Source: Sphingobium scionense
GTDB lineage: Bacteria; Pseudomonadota; Alphaproteobacteria; Sphingomonadales; Sphingomonadaceae
DNA: 64,000 nucleotides
Assembly (NCBI RefSeq): GCF_014197035.1
Contig: NZ_JACIEU010000003.1
Location: 186,001 to 250,000 of the forward strand
Reading direction: 5' to 3'
A model generated the notes under the pieces. It was not told where the DNA came from. It made no database searches and saw only the letters and a program-made list of their open reading frames with translations. Shown here piece after piece: positions 18,056-27,568 of this stretch; the first letter of the stretch is position 1, and each line of letters opens with the position of its first letter. The position numbers and the translations under genes were made by a program.

Positions 18056-19651
18056 TCAACTGACCAGGCGCTTCAATCCCTCGATCCTATCCGCCTCCGC
18101 TGCCGGCTTGTCCTTGCGGATGCGGGCGATGCGGGGGAAGCGCATGGCGAGGCCGGATTTGTGGCGTTTGCTGTCGTGGATGGAGTCGAAGGCGACTTCG
18201 AGCACCAGCGTCTTTTCGACTTCGCGCACCGGGCCGAAGCGGGCGACCGTGTTCTGGCGGACGAAGCGGTCGAGCCATTTCAGTTCTTCGTCGGTGAAGC
18301 CGCTATAGGCCTTCCCCACGGGCAGCAATTCGCCATCTGCCGTCCAGCAGCCGAATGTATAGTCCGAATAGAAGGAGGAGCGTTTGCCATGGCCGCGCTG
18401 GGCATACATCATGACGCAGTCGGCGGTCAGGGGATCGCGCTTCCATTTATACCAGAGTGCCGCCTTGCGCCCGGCAACATAGGGGCTGTCACGGCGCTTG
18501 AGCATGATGCCCTCGATGGCGGCATCGCGGGCGCCGGCGCGGATGTCGGCCAGCGCCTCGAAATCGGGCGCGTCGATCACGGCAGACAGGTCGAAGCGGT
18601 CTGGGGATAGCTGCGCCATATAGGCTTCGAGCCGGGTGCGGCGCTGTTCCCAAGGCAGGGCGCGCAGATCGTCGTCGCCCTCGATCAGCAGGTCATAAAG
18701 GCGGACGAAGGCGGGATAGTCGGCCATCATCTTGGCGCTCACCGCTTTGCGGCCGAGCCGTTGTTGCAGGGCGTTGAAGCTGGCGGCCTCGCCTCCCTGA
18801 AATTCGCCCTTCACCAGCAATTCGCCGTCCAGCACGGCATGGCCGGTGAAGGCCTGCGCGATTTCGGGGAAGCTGCCCGTGATGTCGTCGCCACCGCGGC
18901 TGTAGAGGCGGGTTTCGCCCCCATGTTTTGGGCCGGTGCCGACGATCTGGATGCGGATGCCGTCCCATTTCCATTCGGCGGCATAGTCGGCGAGGTCGAC
19001 GCTGTCGGCTTCCAGCGGATGGGCGAGCATGAAGGGGCGGAAATAGGGTGTGCCCTCCGGGTCAGGCCGGGGGCTGCGGCCCTCGGCCCAGTCGAACAAC
19101 GCGGCATAGGGCGGGGCGAGGGCGTGCCAGACCTGTTCGACATCATCGACGTCGAGCCCGAAGGCCTGGGCGAAGCCGGTCTTGGCGAGGCGGGCGGAGA
19201 TGCCGACGCGCAGGCCGCCGGTGGCGAGTTTCAGCAGGGCGAAGCGGCCCGAGGCGTCGAGATGATCCATCATTTGCGCCAGCGCATCGGGGGCAGCGGC
19301 ACGGCTGACATTGTGGAGGCGGTCGATGACACCGGACAGGCTGAGCGAGCCGTCGTCCAGTTCGGCCGGCTCATCATGGGCGCGGGGCCAGAGCAGGGCG
19401 ACGGTCTCGGCCAGGTCGCCGACATAGTCGCGGCTCATCTCGAACAGCACGGGATCTACGCGGGCGCGGATCATCTCGCCGATGACGGAGGCCTTCACCG
19501 CCTTGAGGTCGAGATTGCCGGTCAGCGCAGCCAGTGCCCAGCCGCGGTCGGGATCGGGTGCCGCGCGCATATAGGCGGCGATCAGCGCCAGCTTGCCGTT
19601 GCGCGATCGGGTATAGACGAGGCCGTCGAGCAGTTGCGAAAAGGCCCGCAT
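18056..19651 (-). CDS. ATP-dependent DNA ligase of the bacterial Lig-Exo repair cluster
   Basis: This 531-residue ligase has an N-terminal DNA-binding domain, the nucleotidyl-lysine motif EWKWDGIRIQ (lysine near residue 228), DGELLVKGEF, GIMLKRRDSPY and WYKWKRDP, ending in an OB-fold. It matches the bacterial ligase that accompanies a metallo-beta-lactamase exonuclease in a DNA end-repair cluster. The ATG at 19651 overlaps the exonuclease stop by one base (a GTG three bases earlier is also possible). The helicase and phosphoesterase partners known from complete clusters are not nearby. Confidence 0.93.
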   Translation of the reverse strand: MRAFSQLLDGLVYTRSRNGKLALIAAYMRAAPDPDRGWALAALTGNLDLKAVKASVIGEMIRARVDPVLFEMSRDYVGDLAETVALLWPRAHDEPAELDDGSLSLSGVIDRLHNVSRAAAPDALAQMMDHLDASGRFALLKLATGGLRVGISARLAKTGFAQAFGLDVDDVEQVWHALAPPYAALFDWAEGRSPRPDPEGTPYFRPFMLAHPLEADSVDLADYAAEWKWDGIRIQIVGTGPKHGGETRLYSRGGDDITGSFPEIAQAFTGHAVLDGELLVKGEFQGGEAASFNALQQRLGRKAVSAKMMADYPAFVRLYDLLIEGDDDLRALPWEQRRTRLEAYMAQLSPDRFDLSAVIDAPDFEALADIRAGARDAAIEGIMLKRRDSPYVAGRKAALWYKWKRDPLTADCVMMYAQRGHGKRSSFYSDYTFGCWTADGELLPVGKAYSGFTDEELKWLDRFVRQNTVARFGPVREVEKTLVLEVAFDSIHDSKRHKSGLAMRFPRIARIRKDKPAAEADRIEGLKRLVS

Positions 19652-20643
19652 CACCCGTCCTCCTCATCCTCGCGGCCCACCAGGGCGAGTGCGCGGGCGC
19701 GATATTGGTGGGTCATGCACCAGTGGAGCAGGGCTTCCTCGCGGCCGTGGGTGATCCAGGTTTCGCTGGGAGCGACCTCGCGGATCGTGTCGGTCAGCTC
19801 GTCCCAGTCGGCATGGTCGGAAATGACCAGTGGCAGTTCGACATTGCGCTGCCGGGCGCGCTGGCGCACCCGCATCCAGCCTGACGCCATGGCGGCAATC
19901 GGGTCGGGCAGGCGGCGGCTCCAGCGATCGTTGAGCGCGGAGGGCGGCGCCAGCACGATGGCGCCGCGCATTTCCTTGGCCGGCACGCCAGTCGCGCCGC
20001 GCAACTTCCCCATGTCGACGCCGAAATCCGCGTAGAGCGCACACATGCGTTCGAGCGCGCCATGGATATAGATGGGGTCATGATGGCCGCGCGCGCGCAA
20101 TTCGCAGATCACCCGCTGCGCCTTGCCGAGCGCATAGGCGCCGACCAGCACGCAGCGATCGGGATTGGCATGGAGGGCATGGAGCAGCCGGTCCATCTCG
20201 CTGCCGGTGTCGGGATGGTGGAAGACCGGCAGGCCGAAGGTCGCCTCGGTCACGAAGATGTCGCAAGGGACCGGCTCGAACGGCAGGCAGGTCGGGTCGG
20301 GGCGGCGCTTGTAGTCGCCGGTCACCACCACCCGCTCGCCGGCATGGTCGAGGATGATCTGCGCTGATCCCAGCACATGGCCGGCGGGCACATAGCGGAT
20401 GGTGACGCCGCCCAGCCTGATCTCCTCGCCATAGCCGACCGCCGTGCCGCTGGCCGTGCCATAGCGCAGCGCCATGATCGCCAGCGTTTCCCGCGTAGCC
20501 CAGACATGGCCGTGGCCGCCGCGCGCATGGTCGGCATGGCCGTGGGTGACGAGCGCCCGTTCCTGCGGCTGCGACGGGTCGATCCACGCATCGGCGGGGC
20601 GGACATAGATGCCGGTGGGGTGGGGTTCGATCCAGTGCGCCAT
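19651..20643 (-). CDS. Ligase-associated DNA exonuclease (metallo-beta-lactamase/beta-CASP)
   Basis: The 330-residue protein carries the metal site THGHADHARGG, then VPAGHVLGS and VVTGDYKRRPDPT, and continues with the beta-CASP part including ISDHADWDEL and TWITHGREEA near the end. This is the Exo component that trims 3' or 5' ends for its partner ligase. The ATG at 20643 (MAHWIEPHPTGIYV) begins the family similarity; an open extension of 13 codons upstream lacks it. It is first in a two- or three-gene operon with the ligase and possibly the GFA gene. Confidence 0.92.
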   Translation of the reverse strand: MAHWIEPHPTGIYVRPADAWIDPSQPQERALVTHGHADHARGGHGHVWATRETLAIMALRYGTASGTAVGYGEEIRLGGVTIRYVPAGHVLGSAQIILDHAGERVVVTGDYKRRPDPTCLPFEPVPCDIFVTEATFGLPVFHHPDTGSEMDRLLHALHANPDRCVLVGAYALGKAQRVICELRARGHHDPIYIHGALERMCALYADFGVDMGKLRGATGVPAKEMRGAIVLAPPSALNDRWSRRLPDPIAAMASGWMRVRQRARQRNVELPLVISDHADWDELTDTIREVAPSETWITHGREEALLHWCMTHQYRARALALVGREDEEDG

Positions 20644-20775
20644 CAGATGCAGAAGATGGGAAGAGCGGTCCCGGTTCCGCAAGGGGCGTCATCGTCGCGT
20701 CATCGGGCGGTCATGCGCACGACACGCGCCTGCCCTATCGGCCGACCGAACGACCCGGCAGCGAGGAGTGCGCCC

Positions 20776-21999
20776 ATGGCCATGTCGGCCCACAAGAAAG
20801 TCACCAACGCGGTGCATCGTCACCGCCATCTGTCGAAGCAGGGGCTGCTGGAACGCGCCTTCACCTTCGCCTTCCGTGGCCTGGTCTATGCCCAGATTTG
20901 GGAAGACCCGGCGGTCGACATGGAAGCGCTGGCGATCACGCCCGACAGCCATGTGGTGACGATCGCGTCGGGCGGCTGCAATGTCCTCTCTTACCTGACC
21001 GCCGATCCGGCGAAGATCACGGCGGTCGACCTCAACACCGCCCATATCGCGCTTAACCGGCTGAAGCTGATGGCGGCGCAGACGCTGCCCGATCATGCCG
21101 CCTTCCACCGCTTTTTCGCACGGGCCGACGACCGGGCGAACATCGCTGCCTATCGCGAGATCGTGGCGCCGCATCTGGATGAGGCGACGCGCCGCTATTG
21201 GGAGGGGCGCGACATGACCGGCCGCCGCCGCATCGGCGGTTTCGCGCGGGGCATATACAAGCATGGCCTGCTCGGCCGCTTCATCGGCGCCGCGCATCTT
21301 CTGGCCCGGCTGCATGGCGTGAACCCCAGGCGGATGCTGGACGCGCGGAGCCGCGACGAGCAACTGGCGATCTTCGAGCGGGAACTGGCGCCGATCTTCG
21401 ACAAGGGCTTCGTCCGCTGGCTGACCAGCCAGCCTGCCTCGCTGTTCGGCCTCGGCATTCCGCCTGCTCAGTTCGAGGCGCTGGCCGGCGATGACCGTAT
21501 GGATAGCGTGCTGAAGGCGCGCCTGAAGAAGCTGGCCTGCGACTTCGACCTCAAGGATAATTATTTTGCCGTGCAAGCCTTCGGGCGCGGCTATGCGGGC
21601 GGCGAAGGGCCGCTGCCGCCCTATCTGCAGGCGGCCAACCATCGCGCGGTGCGCGACCGGGCCGAGCGGGTCGATGTGCGCCACGTCAACTTCACCGACT
21701 TCCTCGCCAGCCAGTCGGCCGCATCGTGCGACCGCTACATCCTGCTCGATGCGCAGGACTGGATGGACGACGAGCAGCTGAACGCGCTCTGGGCGCAGAT
21801 CACTCGGACGGCCAGGCCCGGCGCCCGCGTGCTGTTCCGCACCGCCGGGGAACCGAGCATCCTACCCGGTCGGGTCGCCGATGATGTGTTGCAGCATTGG
21901 GACTATCGGGCCGATGCCTCGCGCGACTATACCGCTCGGGACCGGTCGGCCATCTACGGCGGCGTGCATCTCTACGTGCTGAAGGGCGCCGACGCATGA
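20776..21999 (+). CDS. btaA: Diacylglycerol 3-amino-3-carboxypropyltransferase (BtaA, DUF3419)
   Basis: BtaA transfers the 3-amino-3-carboxypropyl group of S-adenosylmethionine to diacylglycerol, giving diacylglycerylhomoserine, the first step of betaine lipid (DGTS) synthesis. The 407-residue sequence has the characteristic RGLVYAQIWEDPAVDMEAL, the nucleotide-binding VTIASGGCNVLSYL and a C-terminal DAQDWMDDEQLNALW. Its length is close to the Rhodobacter protein. AGGAG at 20764-20768 precedes the ATG. It overlaps btaB by four bases. The adjacent gene pair makes the assignment strong. Confidence 0.92.
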   Translation: MAMSAHKKVTNAVHRHRHLSKQGLLERAFTFAFRGLVYAQIWEDPAVDMEALAITPDSHVVTIASGGCNVLSYLTADPAKITAVDLNTAHIALNRLKLMAAQTLPDHAAFHRFFARADDRANIAAYREIVAPHLDEATRRYWEGRDMTGRRRIGGFARGIYKHGLLGRFIGAAHLLARLHGVNPRRMLDARSRDEQLAIFERELAPIFDKGFVRWLTSQPASLFGLGIPPAQFEALAGDDRMDSVLKARLKKLACDFDLKDNYFAVQAFGRGYAGGEGPLPPYLQAANHRAVRDRAERVDVRHVNFTDFLASQSAASCDRYILLDAQDWMDDEQLNALWAQITRTARPGARVLFRTAGEPSILPGRVADDVLQHWDYRADASRDYTARDRSAIYGGVHLYVLKGADA

Positions 22000-22640
22000 G
22001 CGGCCATGGGCAGTTGATGGACGGGGTCTATCGCTATCAGCGGCACATTTATGACCTGACCCGTAAATATTATCTGCTGGGTCGGGATGGGCTGATCGCC
22101 GATCTCGATCCGCCCGCCGGCGGGGCAGTGCTGGAGATCGGTTGCGGCACCGGTCGCAACCTGATCGCGGTCGGCAAGGCGTGGCCGAAAGCGCGGCTCT
22201 ATGGCGTCGACATCAGCGACGCGATGCTGGACACGGCGCGCGCTTCGTTCGCGAAGGCGGGCTTGGCGGATCGGGTGACGCTGGCGCAGGGCGATGCCTG
22301 TGGCTTTGATCCGCAGGCGCTGTTTGGCCGGGCAAGCTTCGAGCGGGTGTTCATCAGCTATGCGCTGTCGATGATCCCCGAATGGGAAATGGCACTGGTC
22401 CAGGCGGCGCGCTGCGTGGCGCCCGGCGGCAAGCTGGAGATCGTCGATTTCGGCCAGCAGGAGGAATTGCCGGCTTTGTGGAAACGGGCGCTGTTCGGCT
22501 GGCTGGCGCGTTTTCATGTTTCGCCCCGGCGCGAACTCAACGGCGCGATCAACCGACTGGCGCAGGATATGGGCGGCTTTCCCCATGTCCGGACGCTCTA
22601 TCGCGGCTATGCGGTCAGGGGCGGACTGATCCGGGTCTGA
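21996..22640 (+). CDS. btaB: Diacylglycerylhomoserine N-methyltransferase (BtaB)
   Basis: This 214-residue class I SAM-dependent methyltransferase has motif I VLEIGCGTGRNLI, then LYGVDISDAMLD and the post-motif CVAPGGKLEIVDFG. Following btaA with an ATGA overlap, it should trimethylate the homoserine nitrogen to finish DGTS. A related role in phosphatidylethanolamine methylation is the main alternative by sequence; gene order decides for BtaB. The YRYQRHIYDLTRKYYLLGRD segment at the N-terminus is typical of lipid methyltransferases. Confidence 0.9.
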   Translation: MSGHGQLMDGVYRYQRHIYDLTRKYYLLGRDGLIADLDPPAGGAVLEIGCGTGRNLIAVGKAWPKARLYGVDISDAMLDTARASFAKAGLADRVTLAQGDACGFDPQALFGRASFERVFISYALSMIPEWEMALVQAARCVAPGGKLEIVDFGQQEELPALWKRALFGWLARFHVSPRRELNGAINRLAQDMGGFPHVRTLYRGYAVRGGLIRV

Positions 22641-22831
22641 TGTTGGATTTGTAGGAAAGGGCGCGCTTAACTTCGCACATTTCCCGCACATTGTGACATT
22701 TGATATCCAATGTAGGAAATCTTGTTGCCAAATGCGTGGCGGGTCAGTTTGTCCTGACCTGGCCGTCATAGCGCCATTTCAGGAGGTAGGACAGGGCGCC
22801 GCCGCAATCGGCTCGCCCCGTCCCCGTCCGA

Positions 22832-24058
22832 TCAGGCGGCCTGACGTTCGGCCAGTTCCAGTTCCAGCCGGTCCCAGATCTCGACCAGTGCCGACACCAG
22901 GTCGCGCATCATCTCTTCATTATGGGCCGGGCCTGGGGTGAAGCGCAGCCGCTCCGTGCCGCGCGGCACGGTGGGATAGTTGATCGGCTGCACATAGGCG
23001 CCATATTCGGCGAGCAAGATATCGCTGATCCGCTTGGCCTTGACCGGATCGCCCACCATCAGTGGCACGATATGGGTGACCGAGTTCATCACCGGCAGGC
23101 CCGCGTCGCGCATCAATTGCTTGAGCTTGGCGGCCGACGCCTGCTGGCCTTCGCGCTCGGCGCTGGATGCCTTCAAGTGCCGAACGCTCGCCAGCACGCC
23201 GGCGACCAGCACGGGCGAGAGCGAGGTGGTGAAGATGAAGCCGGGCGCGTAGCTGCGGATCACGTCGACGATCATCTGGTCGGCCGCAATATAGCCGCCC
23301 ATCACGCCGAACGCCTTGCCCAGCGTGCCTTCGATGATGGTCAGGCGATCGGCGACATCGTCGCGCTCCGAAATGCCGCCGCCGCGCGCGCCATACATGC
23401 CCACGGCATGGACTTCGTCGAGATAGGTGAGGGCGTTATACTCGTCGGCGAGGTCGCAGATTTCCGCGATCGGCGCGACGTCGCCGTCCATCGAATAGAC
23501 ACTTTCGAAGGCGATCAGCTTGGGCGCCTCGGGATCTTCGGCGGCCAGAAGTTCGCGCAGATGATCGAGATCATTGTGACGGAAGACGCGCTTTTCGCAG
23601 CCCGAATTGCGGATGCCCGCGATCATCGAGGCGTGGTTCAGCTCGTCCGAAAAGATGATGCAGCCCGGCAGGATCTTGGCGAGGGTCGAGAGGGTCGCTT
23701 CGTTCGAGACATAGCCCGAGGTGAAGAGCAGCGCCGCTTCCTTGCCGTGCAGATCGGCCAGTTCGCCTTCCAGATCGACATGATAATGGGTGTTGCCGCC
23801 GATATTGCGGGTGCCGCCCGATCCGGCGCCGACATCATGCAGGGCTTCCTCCATGGCGGCGACCACCTTGGGATGCTGGCCCATGGCGAGATAGTCGTTC
23901 GAGCACCAGACAGTGATCGGCTTCGGGCCGTTATGACCATGGAAGCAGCGGGCGTTTGGGAACGCCCCCTTGTTGCGCAGGATGTCGATGAACACGCGAT
24001 AACGGCCCTCGCTGTGGAGCCGGTCGATCGCCTGCGAAAAGATGTGTTTGTAGTTCAC
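22832..24058 (-). CDS. hemA: 5-aminolevulinate synthase
   Basis: ALAS condenses glycine with succinyl-CoA in the first step of the C4 haem pathway, as expected for an alphaproteobacterium. The 408-residue protein starts [14 protein letters not shown] at GTG 24058 and holds the glycine loop [27 protein letters not shown] and the PLP lysine in [13 protein letters not shown] (K248). Open frame continues upstream, but family similarity begins at the chosen start. It is monocistronic, convergent with btaB. Confidence 0.95.
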   Translation of the reverse strand: MNYKHIFSQAIDRLHSEGRYRVFIDILRNKGAFPNARCFHGHNGPKPITVWCSNDYLAMGQHPKVVAAMEEALHDVGAGSGGTRNIGGNTHYHVDLEGELADLHGKEAALLFTSGYVSNEATLSTLAKILPGCIIFSDELNHASMIAGIRNSGCEKRVFRHNDLDHLRELLAAEDPEAPKLIAFESVYSMDGDVAPIAEICDLADEYNALTYLDEVHAVGMYGARGGGISERDDVADRLTIIEGTLGKAFGVMGGYIAADQMIVDVIRSYAPGFIFTTSLSPVLVAGVLASVRHLKASSAEREGQQASAAKLKQLMRDAGLPVMNSVTHIVPLMVGDPVKAKRISDILLAEYGAYVQPINYPTVPRGTERLRFTPGPAHNEEMMRDLVSALVEIWDRLELELAERQAA

Positions 24059-24238
24059 TACGCCGTTCTTCCCGTTGCTCGCGCGCCGGTTTTCATGGTC
24101 GCGCCATCCTCTTCCTGAGGCTGGCATTTACCTGCGCGGGCGTGCCATTACCAGCGATAACCGCTCGCAACGATACGCGAATTTCCCTATCACTGTGAAA
24201 GACAGAATTCGCCATTGGACAAATGGCCTACCCTTGTT

Positions 24239-25042
24239 TCAGAGCGCGTCGATCCGATCAAGGCCATAGCCGGCGAGCGCATCGCGTAGCGCATCGACCT
24301 TGTCATCGACGCGGGTGAAGACGGCGATGCCGGGCGAAGGGGCGTCCGGCCAGGGCTGGCCCTGCGTCAGGAAGGCGATGCGCCGGGCGATCCCTTCGCC
24401 GCCATGGACGAAGCCCATGGGGTGCGGCGCGGCGGCGGCAAGCTCCCGTTCCACCAGCGGAAAATGGGTGCAGGCAAGCACGACCATGTCCATCCGGTCG
24501 CCGCCCGGCTGGTCGAGCAGGCCCGCCAGCGCATCGCGCGCGACAGCGGGGTCGAGGGTTTCGCCGCGCAGTTTCGCTTCGGCCAGTTGCACCAACGCGG
24601 CACTGCCATGGCGCAGCACGGTGCAGTCGGCGCCATGTTCGGCGGCGAGCCGGTCGACATAGGGCTGGCGCACGGTCGCATCGGTGCCCAGCACGCCGAA
24701 CACCCGGCTTTTGGACAGCAGGGCGGCCGGCTTGATCGCGGGGACGGTGCCGACCACCGGAATGTCGAGCGCTGCGCGCACATGCGGCAGGGCGATGGTC
24801 GAGGCGGTGTTGCAGGCGATGACCGCGAGGCGCGGGCGGTAGCGCTCCACCAGCCGGCCGAGCAGGGCGGGCACGCGCGCGGCGATCTCTGCCTCGCTCT
24901 TGGTGCCATAGGGGAAGCCGGCGCTGTCGGCGGCATAGACGACTGGCGCGGTCGGCAAGGCAGCGCGGGCCGGGGCGAGGATGGACAGGCCCCCCACGCC
25001 GGAATCGAAGAAAAGGATGGGAGCGTCTGGTGCGACCGTCAT
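24239..25042 (-). CDS. murI: Glutamate racemase
   Basis: MurI makes D-glutamate for peptidoglycan. The 267-residue sequence has DSGVGGLS at the N-terminus and the two catalytic cysteines in VIACNTAST and VLACTHFPLVE. The ATG at 25042 gives a normal size, whereas an open frame upstream adds 39 codons with no similarity. The gene stands between hemA (same strand) and the divergent acetyltransferase. Confidence 0.95.
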   Translation of the reverse strand: MTVAPDAPILFFDSGVGGLSILAPARAALPTAPVVYAADSAGFPYGTKSEAEIAARVPALLGRLVERYRPRLAVIACNTASTIALPHVRAALDIPVVGTVPAIKPAALLSKSRVFGVLGTDATVRQPYVDRLAAEHGADCTVLRHGSAALVQLAEAKLRGETLDPAVARDALAGLLDQPGGDRMDMVVLACTHFPLVERELAAAAPHPMGFVHGGEGIARRIAFLTQGQPWPDAPSPGIAVFTRVDDKVDALRDALAGYGLDRIDAL

Positions 25043-25142
25043 GCGCGCCTGTGTCGCGGCATGGGGCGGGAGTGTCAACGGGCCGCGCTTGCAAAGCGGG
25101 CCGCGCGCTGCCAACTCGCGGGCCGACCCAAGGAGAGCATGA

Positions 25143-25685
25143 ATGACGCAGCCCAGCATGAAGCAGAAGATGATCGCGGGCGAACCCTATCATGCGAGCG
25201 ACCCGGAAATCATCGCGGACCAGTTGGCCGCAGCGGAATGGATGCGGCGTTTCAACGCGACCCTGCCACCCGAGCGCGAGGAACTGCTGCGCGAAAGGCT
25301 TGGCGCGCTTGGGGCGGGATCGACGATCCGGCCGCCCTTCCACTGCGACTATGGCTTCAACATCTTCCTGGGCGCGGGCGTGTTCCTGAACTTCAACTGC
25401 GTCATCCTGGACGTCGTGCCGGTGACGATCGGCGACGGCACGCAGATCGGCACCGGGGTGCAGATATTGACCGCCGACCATCCGCGCGATCCGGCCGAGC
25501 GCGCCACCGGCATCGAATGGGGCGTGCCGATCACCATCGGCCGCAATGTGTGGATCGGCGGCGGGGCGATCATCCTGCCGGGTGTCACGATCGGCGACGA
25601 TGCGCTGATCGGCGCGGGCAGCGTGGTGACGCGCGACGTGCCGGCCGGCGCGACCGTGGTCGGCAATCCGGCGCGGGTGCGGTAA
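25143..25685 (+). CDS. Sugar (maltose-type) O-acetyltransferase
   Basis: This 180-residue left-handed beta-helix enzyme transfers acetyl groups from acetyl-CoA to a sugar. It has the N-terminal maltose-acetyltransferase segment KMIAGEPYHASDPE, FHCDYGFNIFLG, the catalytic histidine in LTADHPRDP, and hexapeptide repeats such as VWIGGGAIILPGVTIGD. The substrate is not evident from context. It is followed by a clear intrinsic terminator, so it is a single-gene unit. Confidence 0.9.
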   Translation: MTQPSMKQKMIAGEPYHASDPEIIADQLAAAEWMRRFNATLPPEREELLRERLGALGAGSTIRPPFHCDYGFNIFLGAGVFLNFNCVILDVVPVTIGDGTQIGTGVQILTADHPRDPAERATGIEWGVPITIGRNVWIGGGAIILPGVTIGDDALIGAGSVVTRDVPAGATVVGNPARVR

Positions 25686-25740
25686 ACCGATACTGCCCAT
25701 TGCCCCGTGCGCCTGTCACGCTATGGTCGCGCGCAACAAT

Positions 25741-25786
25741 CAGAACAGGCCGGCCGATTGCATCGGCTGTCCTGTTCTGGTCTTTT
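25741..25786 (+). terminator. Rho-independent terminator of the acetyltransferase gene
   Basis: An inverted repeat beginning CAGAACAGG (25741-25749) and ending CCTGTTCTG (25771-25779), with further pairing inside, is followed by TCTTTT. It terminates the acetyltransferase transcript before plsY. Confidence 0.8.
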
Positions 25787-25853
25787 GATTTACCGCGTTT
25801 TCCGAGTCAGCAGCTGTTCCACCTGCTTCGAAAACGCTTTATCGGCGAATTTC

Positions 25854-26468
25854 ATGACACCTCCCTGGCTGCTTCCCGCTTTCGTCCTGGTGCTGGGCTA
25901 TCTGCTCGGTTCGATCCCCTTTGGCCTGCTGCTGACGCGCTTTACCGGCGCGGGCGACCTGCGCCAGATCGGGTCGGGCAATATCGGCGCGACCAATGTG
26001 CTGCGCACCGGACGCAAGGGGCTGGCTGCGGCGACCCTGCTGCTCGACCTGCTCAAGGGGGCGGCGGCGGTGCTGATCGGCGCGGCGCTGGTGGATGGTG
26101 GCGGGCCGATGGCGGGCGCCATGGCGTTCATCGGCCATTGCTACCCGGTCTGGCTGCGCTTTGCCGGCGGCAAGGGCGTGGCGACGATGATGGGCGTGGT
26201 GACGGCCATGTATTGGCCGGCCGGCATCGTTTTTGCCGTCGTGTGGCTGGGCGCGCTGTTCGGCACCAAATGGTCGTCGGTCGGCGGCATGGCGGCCGCT
26301 GTCAGCGCGCCGATCGCCATGGTTGCGTTCGGCCGGATCGAACTGCTGCCGGTCAGTCTTGCGCTGGCGCTGATCGTGCTGTGGCGGCACCGCGCCAATA
26401 TCACCCGGCTGATGAAGGGCGAGGAGCCCAAGGTCGGCAGTTCCAAGCAGAAAGCCGCCGCCGAGTGA
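25854..26468 (+). CDS. plsY: Acyl-phosphate:glycerol-3-phosphate acyltransferase
   Basis: PlsY makes lysophosphatidic acid from acyl phosphate and glycerol 3-phosphate in the inner membrane. The 204-residue protein has several membrane segments and the three conserved loops: YLLGSIPFGLLLTR, GSGNIGATNVLRTG, and GHCYPVWLRFAGGKGVATMMG. The ATG at 25854 gives the usual length. Its stop overlaps the GTG of dprA by four bases, and this plsY-dprA pairing is common in alphaproteobacteria. Confidence 0.95.
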   Translation: MTPPWLLPAFVLVLGYLLGSIPFGLLLTRFTGAGDLRQIGSGNIGATNVLRTGRKGLAAATLLLDLLKGAAAVLIGAALVDGGGPMAGAMAFIGHCYPVWLRFAGGKGVATMMGVVTAMYWPAGIVFAVVWLGALFGTKWSSVGGMAAAVSAPIAMVAFGRIELLPVSLALALIVLWRHRANITRLMKGEEPKVGSSKQKAAAE

Positions 26469-27547
26469 GCGGGCAGGAGCGGTTCGACCGTCTCCGCCTG
26501 ATCCGATCCCCCCGGATCGGCCCCGTCAGCTACCGCCAGTTGCTCGCTCGCTTCGGTAGCGCGGACGAGGCGTTGCGTGCCATTCCCATGCTCGCCGCGC
26601 GGGGTGGGGGCGAGGCGCGGGTGGCCGATGCCGCCGCGATCGAGCGCGAGATCGCCGCCACCCGTGCGACCGGCGCCCGCTATCTGCTGATGGGCGATGC
26701 CGACTATCCTGCCCTGCTGGCCGAGATGGAGGGCGCGCCGCCTGCGCTGATCGTGCGGGGCGACGCGGCGATCACGGCGCGGCCCTGCATCGCCATGGTC
26801 GGCGCGCGCAATGCGTCGGCTGCGGCCTGCCGCTTTGCCCGCATATTGGCGCAGCAACTGGGCGATCGGGGCGCGGTGGTCGTATCCGGCCTGGCGCGCG
26901 GTATCGATACCGAGGCGCATCGCGGGTCGATCGACAGCGGCACGATCGGCGTGATCGCCAGCGGCATCGACATCGCTTTCCCGCCCGAAAATGCCGCCTT
27001 GCAGGAGGATGTGGCGGAGCGCGGCCTGCTGGTGACCGAGCATCCGCCCGGCACCCAGCCGCTTGCCCGGCACTTCCCTGCGCGCAACCGGATCATCGCG
27101 GGCCTGGCGCTGGGCACGGTGGTGGTGGAGGCGGCGCCCAAGTCCGGGTCGCTGATTACCGCAAGGCTCGCGACGGAGGCGGGGCGCGAGGTAATGGCGG
27201 TGCCGGGATCGCCGCTCGACCCGCGGGCGCAGGGCTGCAACCTGCTGATCCGGGAGGGCGCGACATTGGTGCAGAATGCCGACGATATCTTGGAGGCGAT
27301 CGGCGGGCTTGATCCCCGCATGGTGCGGCAGGGCAGTTTCGACTTCATCGGCCAGCCGGTGTCGAGCGATGTCGCCGATGCCGACCGCGCTGCGGTGATC
27401 GTGCTGCTGGGGCCGGTCGCGGTGGCGGTGGACGAGATCATCCGCCTGTCCGGCCTGTCGCCCGCCGTGGTGCAGACGGTGCTGCTGGAACTGGAACTGG
27501 CGGGCGGGCTGGAACGGCAGGCCGGCGGACGGGTCAGCTTGCGGTAG
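26465..27547 (+). CDS. dprA: DNA processing protein DprA
   Basis: DprA binds single-stranded DNA and loads RecA during natural transformation; it is kept in many non-competent bacteria. The 360-residue protein contains the Rossmann core IAMVGARNASAAACRFA, VVSGLARGIDTEAH, GVIASGIDIAFPPEN, and FPARNRIIAGL, plus a C-terminal winged-helix segment (LSPAVVQTVLLELELAG). It starts with GTG overlapping plsY. In the same direction topA would be expected next, but an antisense gene lies between. Confidence 0.95.
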   Translation: MSGQERFDRLRLIRSPRIGPVSYRQLLARFGSADEALRAIPMLAARGGGEARVADAAAIEREIAATRATGARYLLMGDADYPALLAEMEGAPPALIVRGDAAITARPCIAMVGARNASAAACRFARILAQQLGDRGAVVVSGLARGIDTEAHRGSIDSGTIGVIASGIDIAFPPENAALQEDVAERGLLVTEHPPGTQPLARHFPARNRIIAGLALGTVVVEAAPKSGSLITARLATEAGREVMAVPGSPLDPRAQGCNLLIREGATLVQNADDILEAIGGLDPRMVRQGSFDFIGQPVSSDVADADRAAVIVLLGPVAVAVDEIIRLSGLSPAVVQTVLLELELAGGLERQAGGRVSLR

Positions 27548-27568
27548 ACGATTACTCCCCGGATGTGA

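Noticed and set aside
22641..22831. Possible small RNA or terminator between btaB and hemA
   Set aside because: There is only a weak 6-bp stem (22742-22759) and a twice-occurring TGTAGGAAA; nothing strong enough to call.
24211..24227. GCCATT-N5-AATGGC dyad between murI and hemA as an operator or FNR-type site
   Set aside because: It does not match an FNR or other known consensus, lies nearer the end of murI than a plausible hemA promoter, and short dyads of this quality occur by chance.
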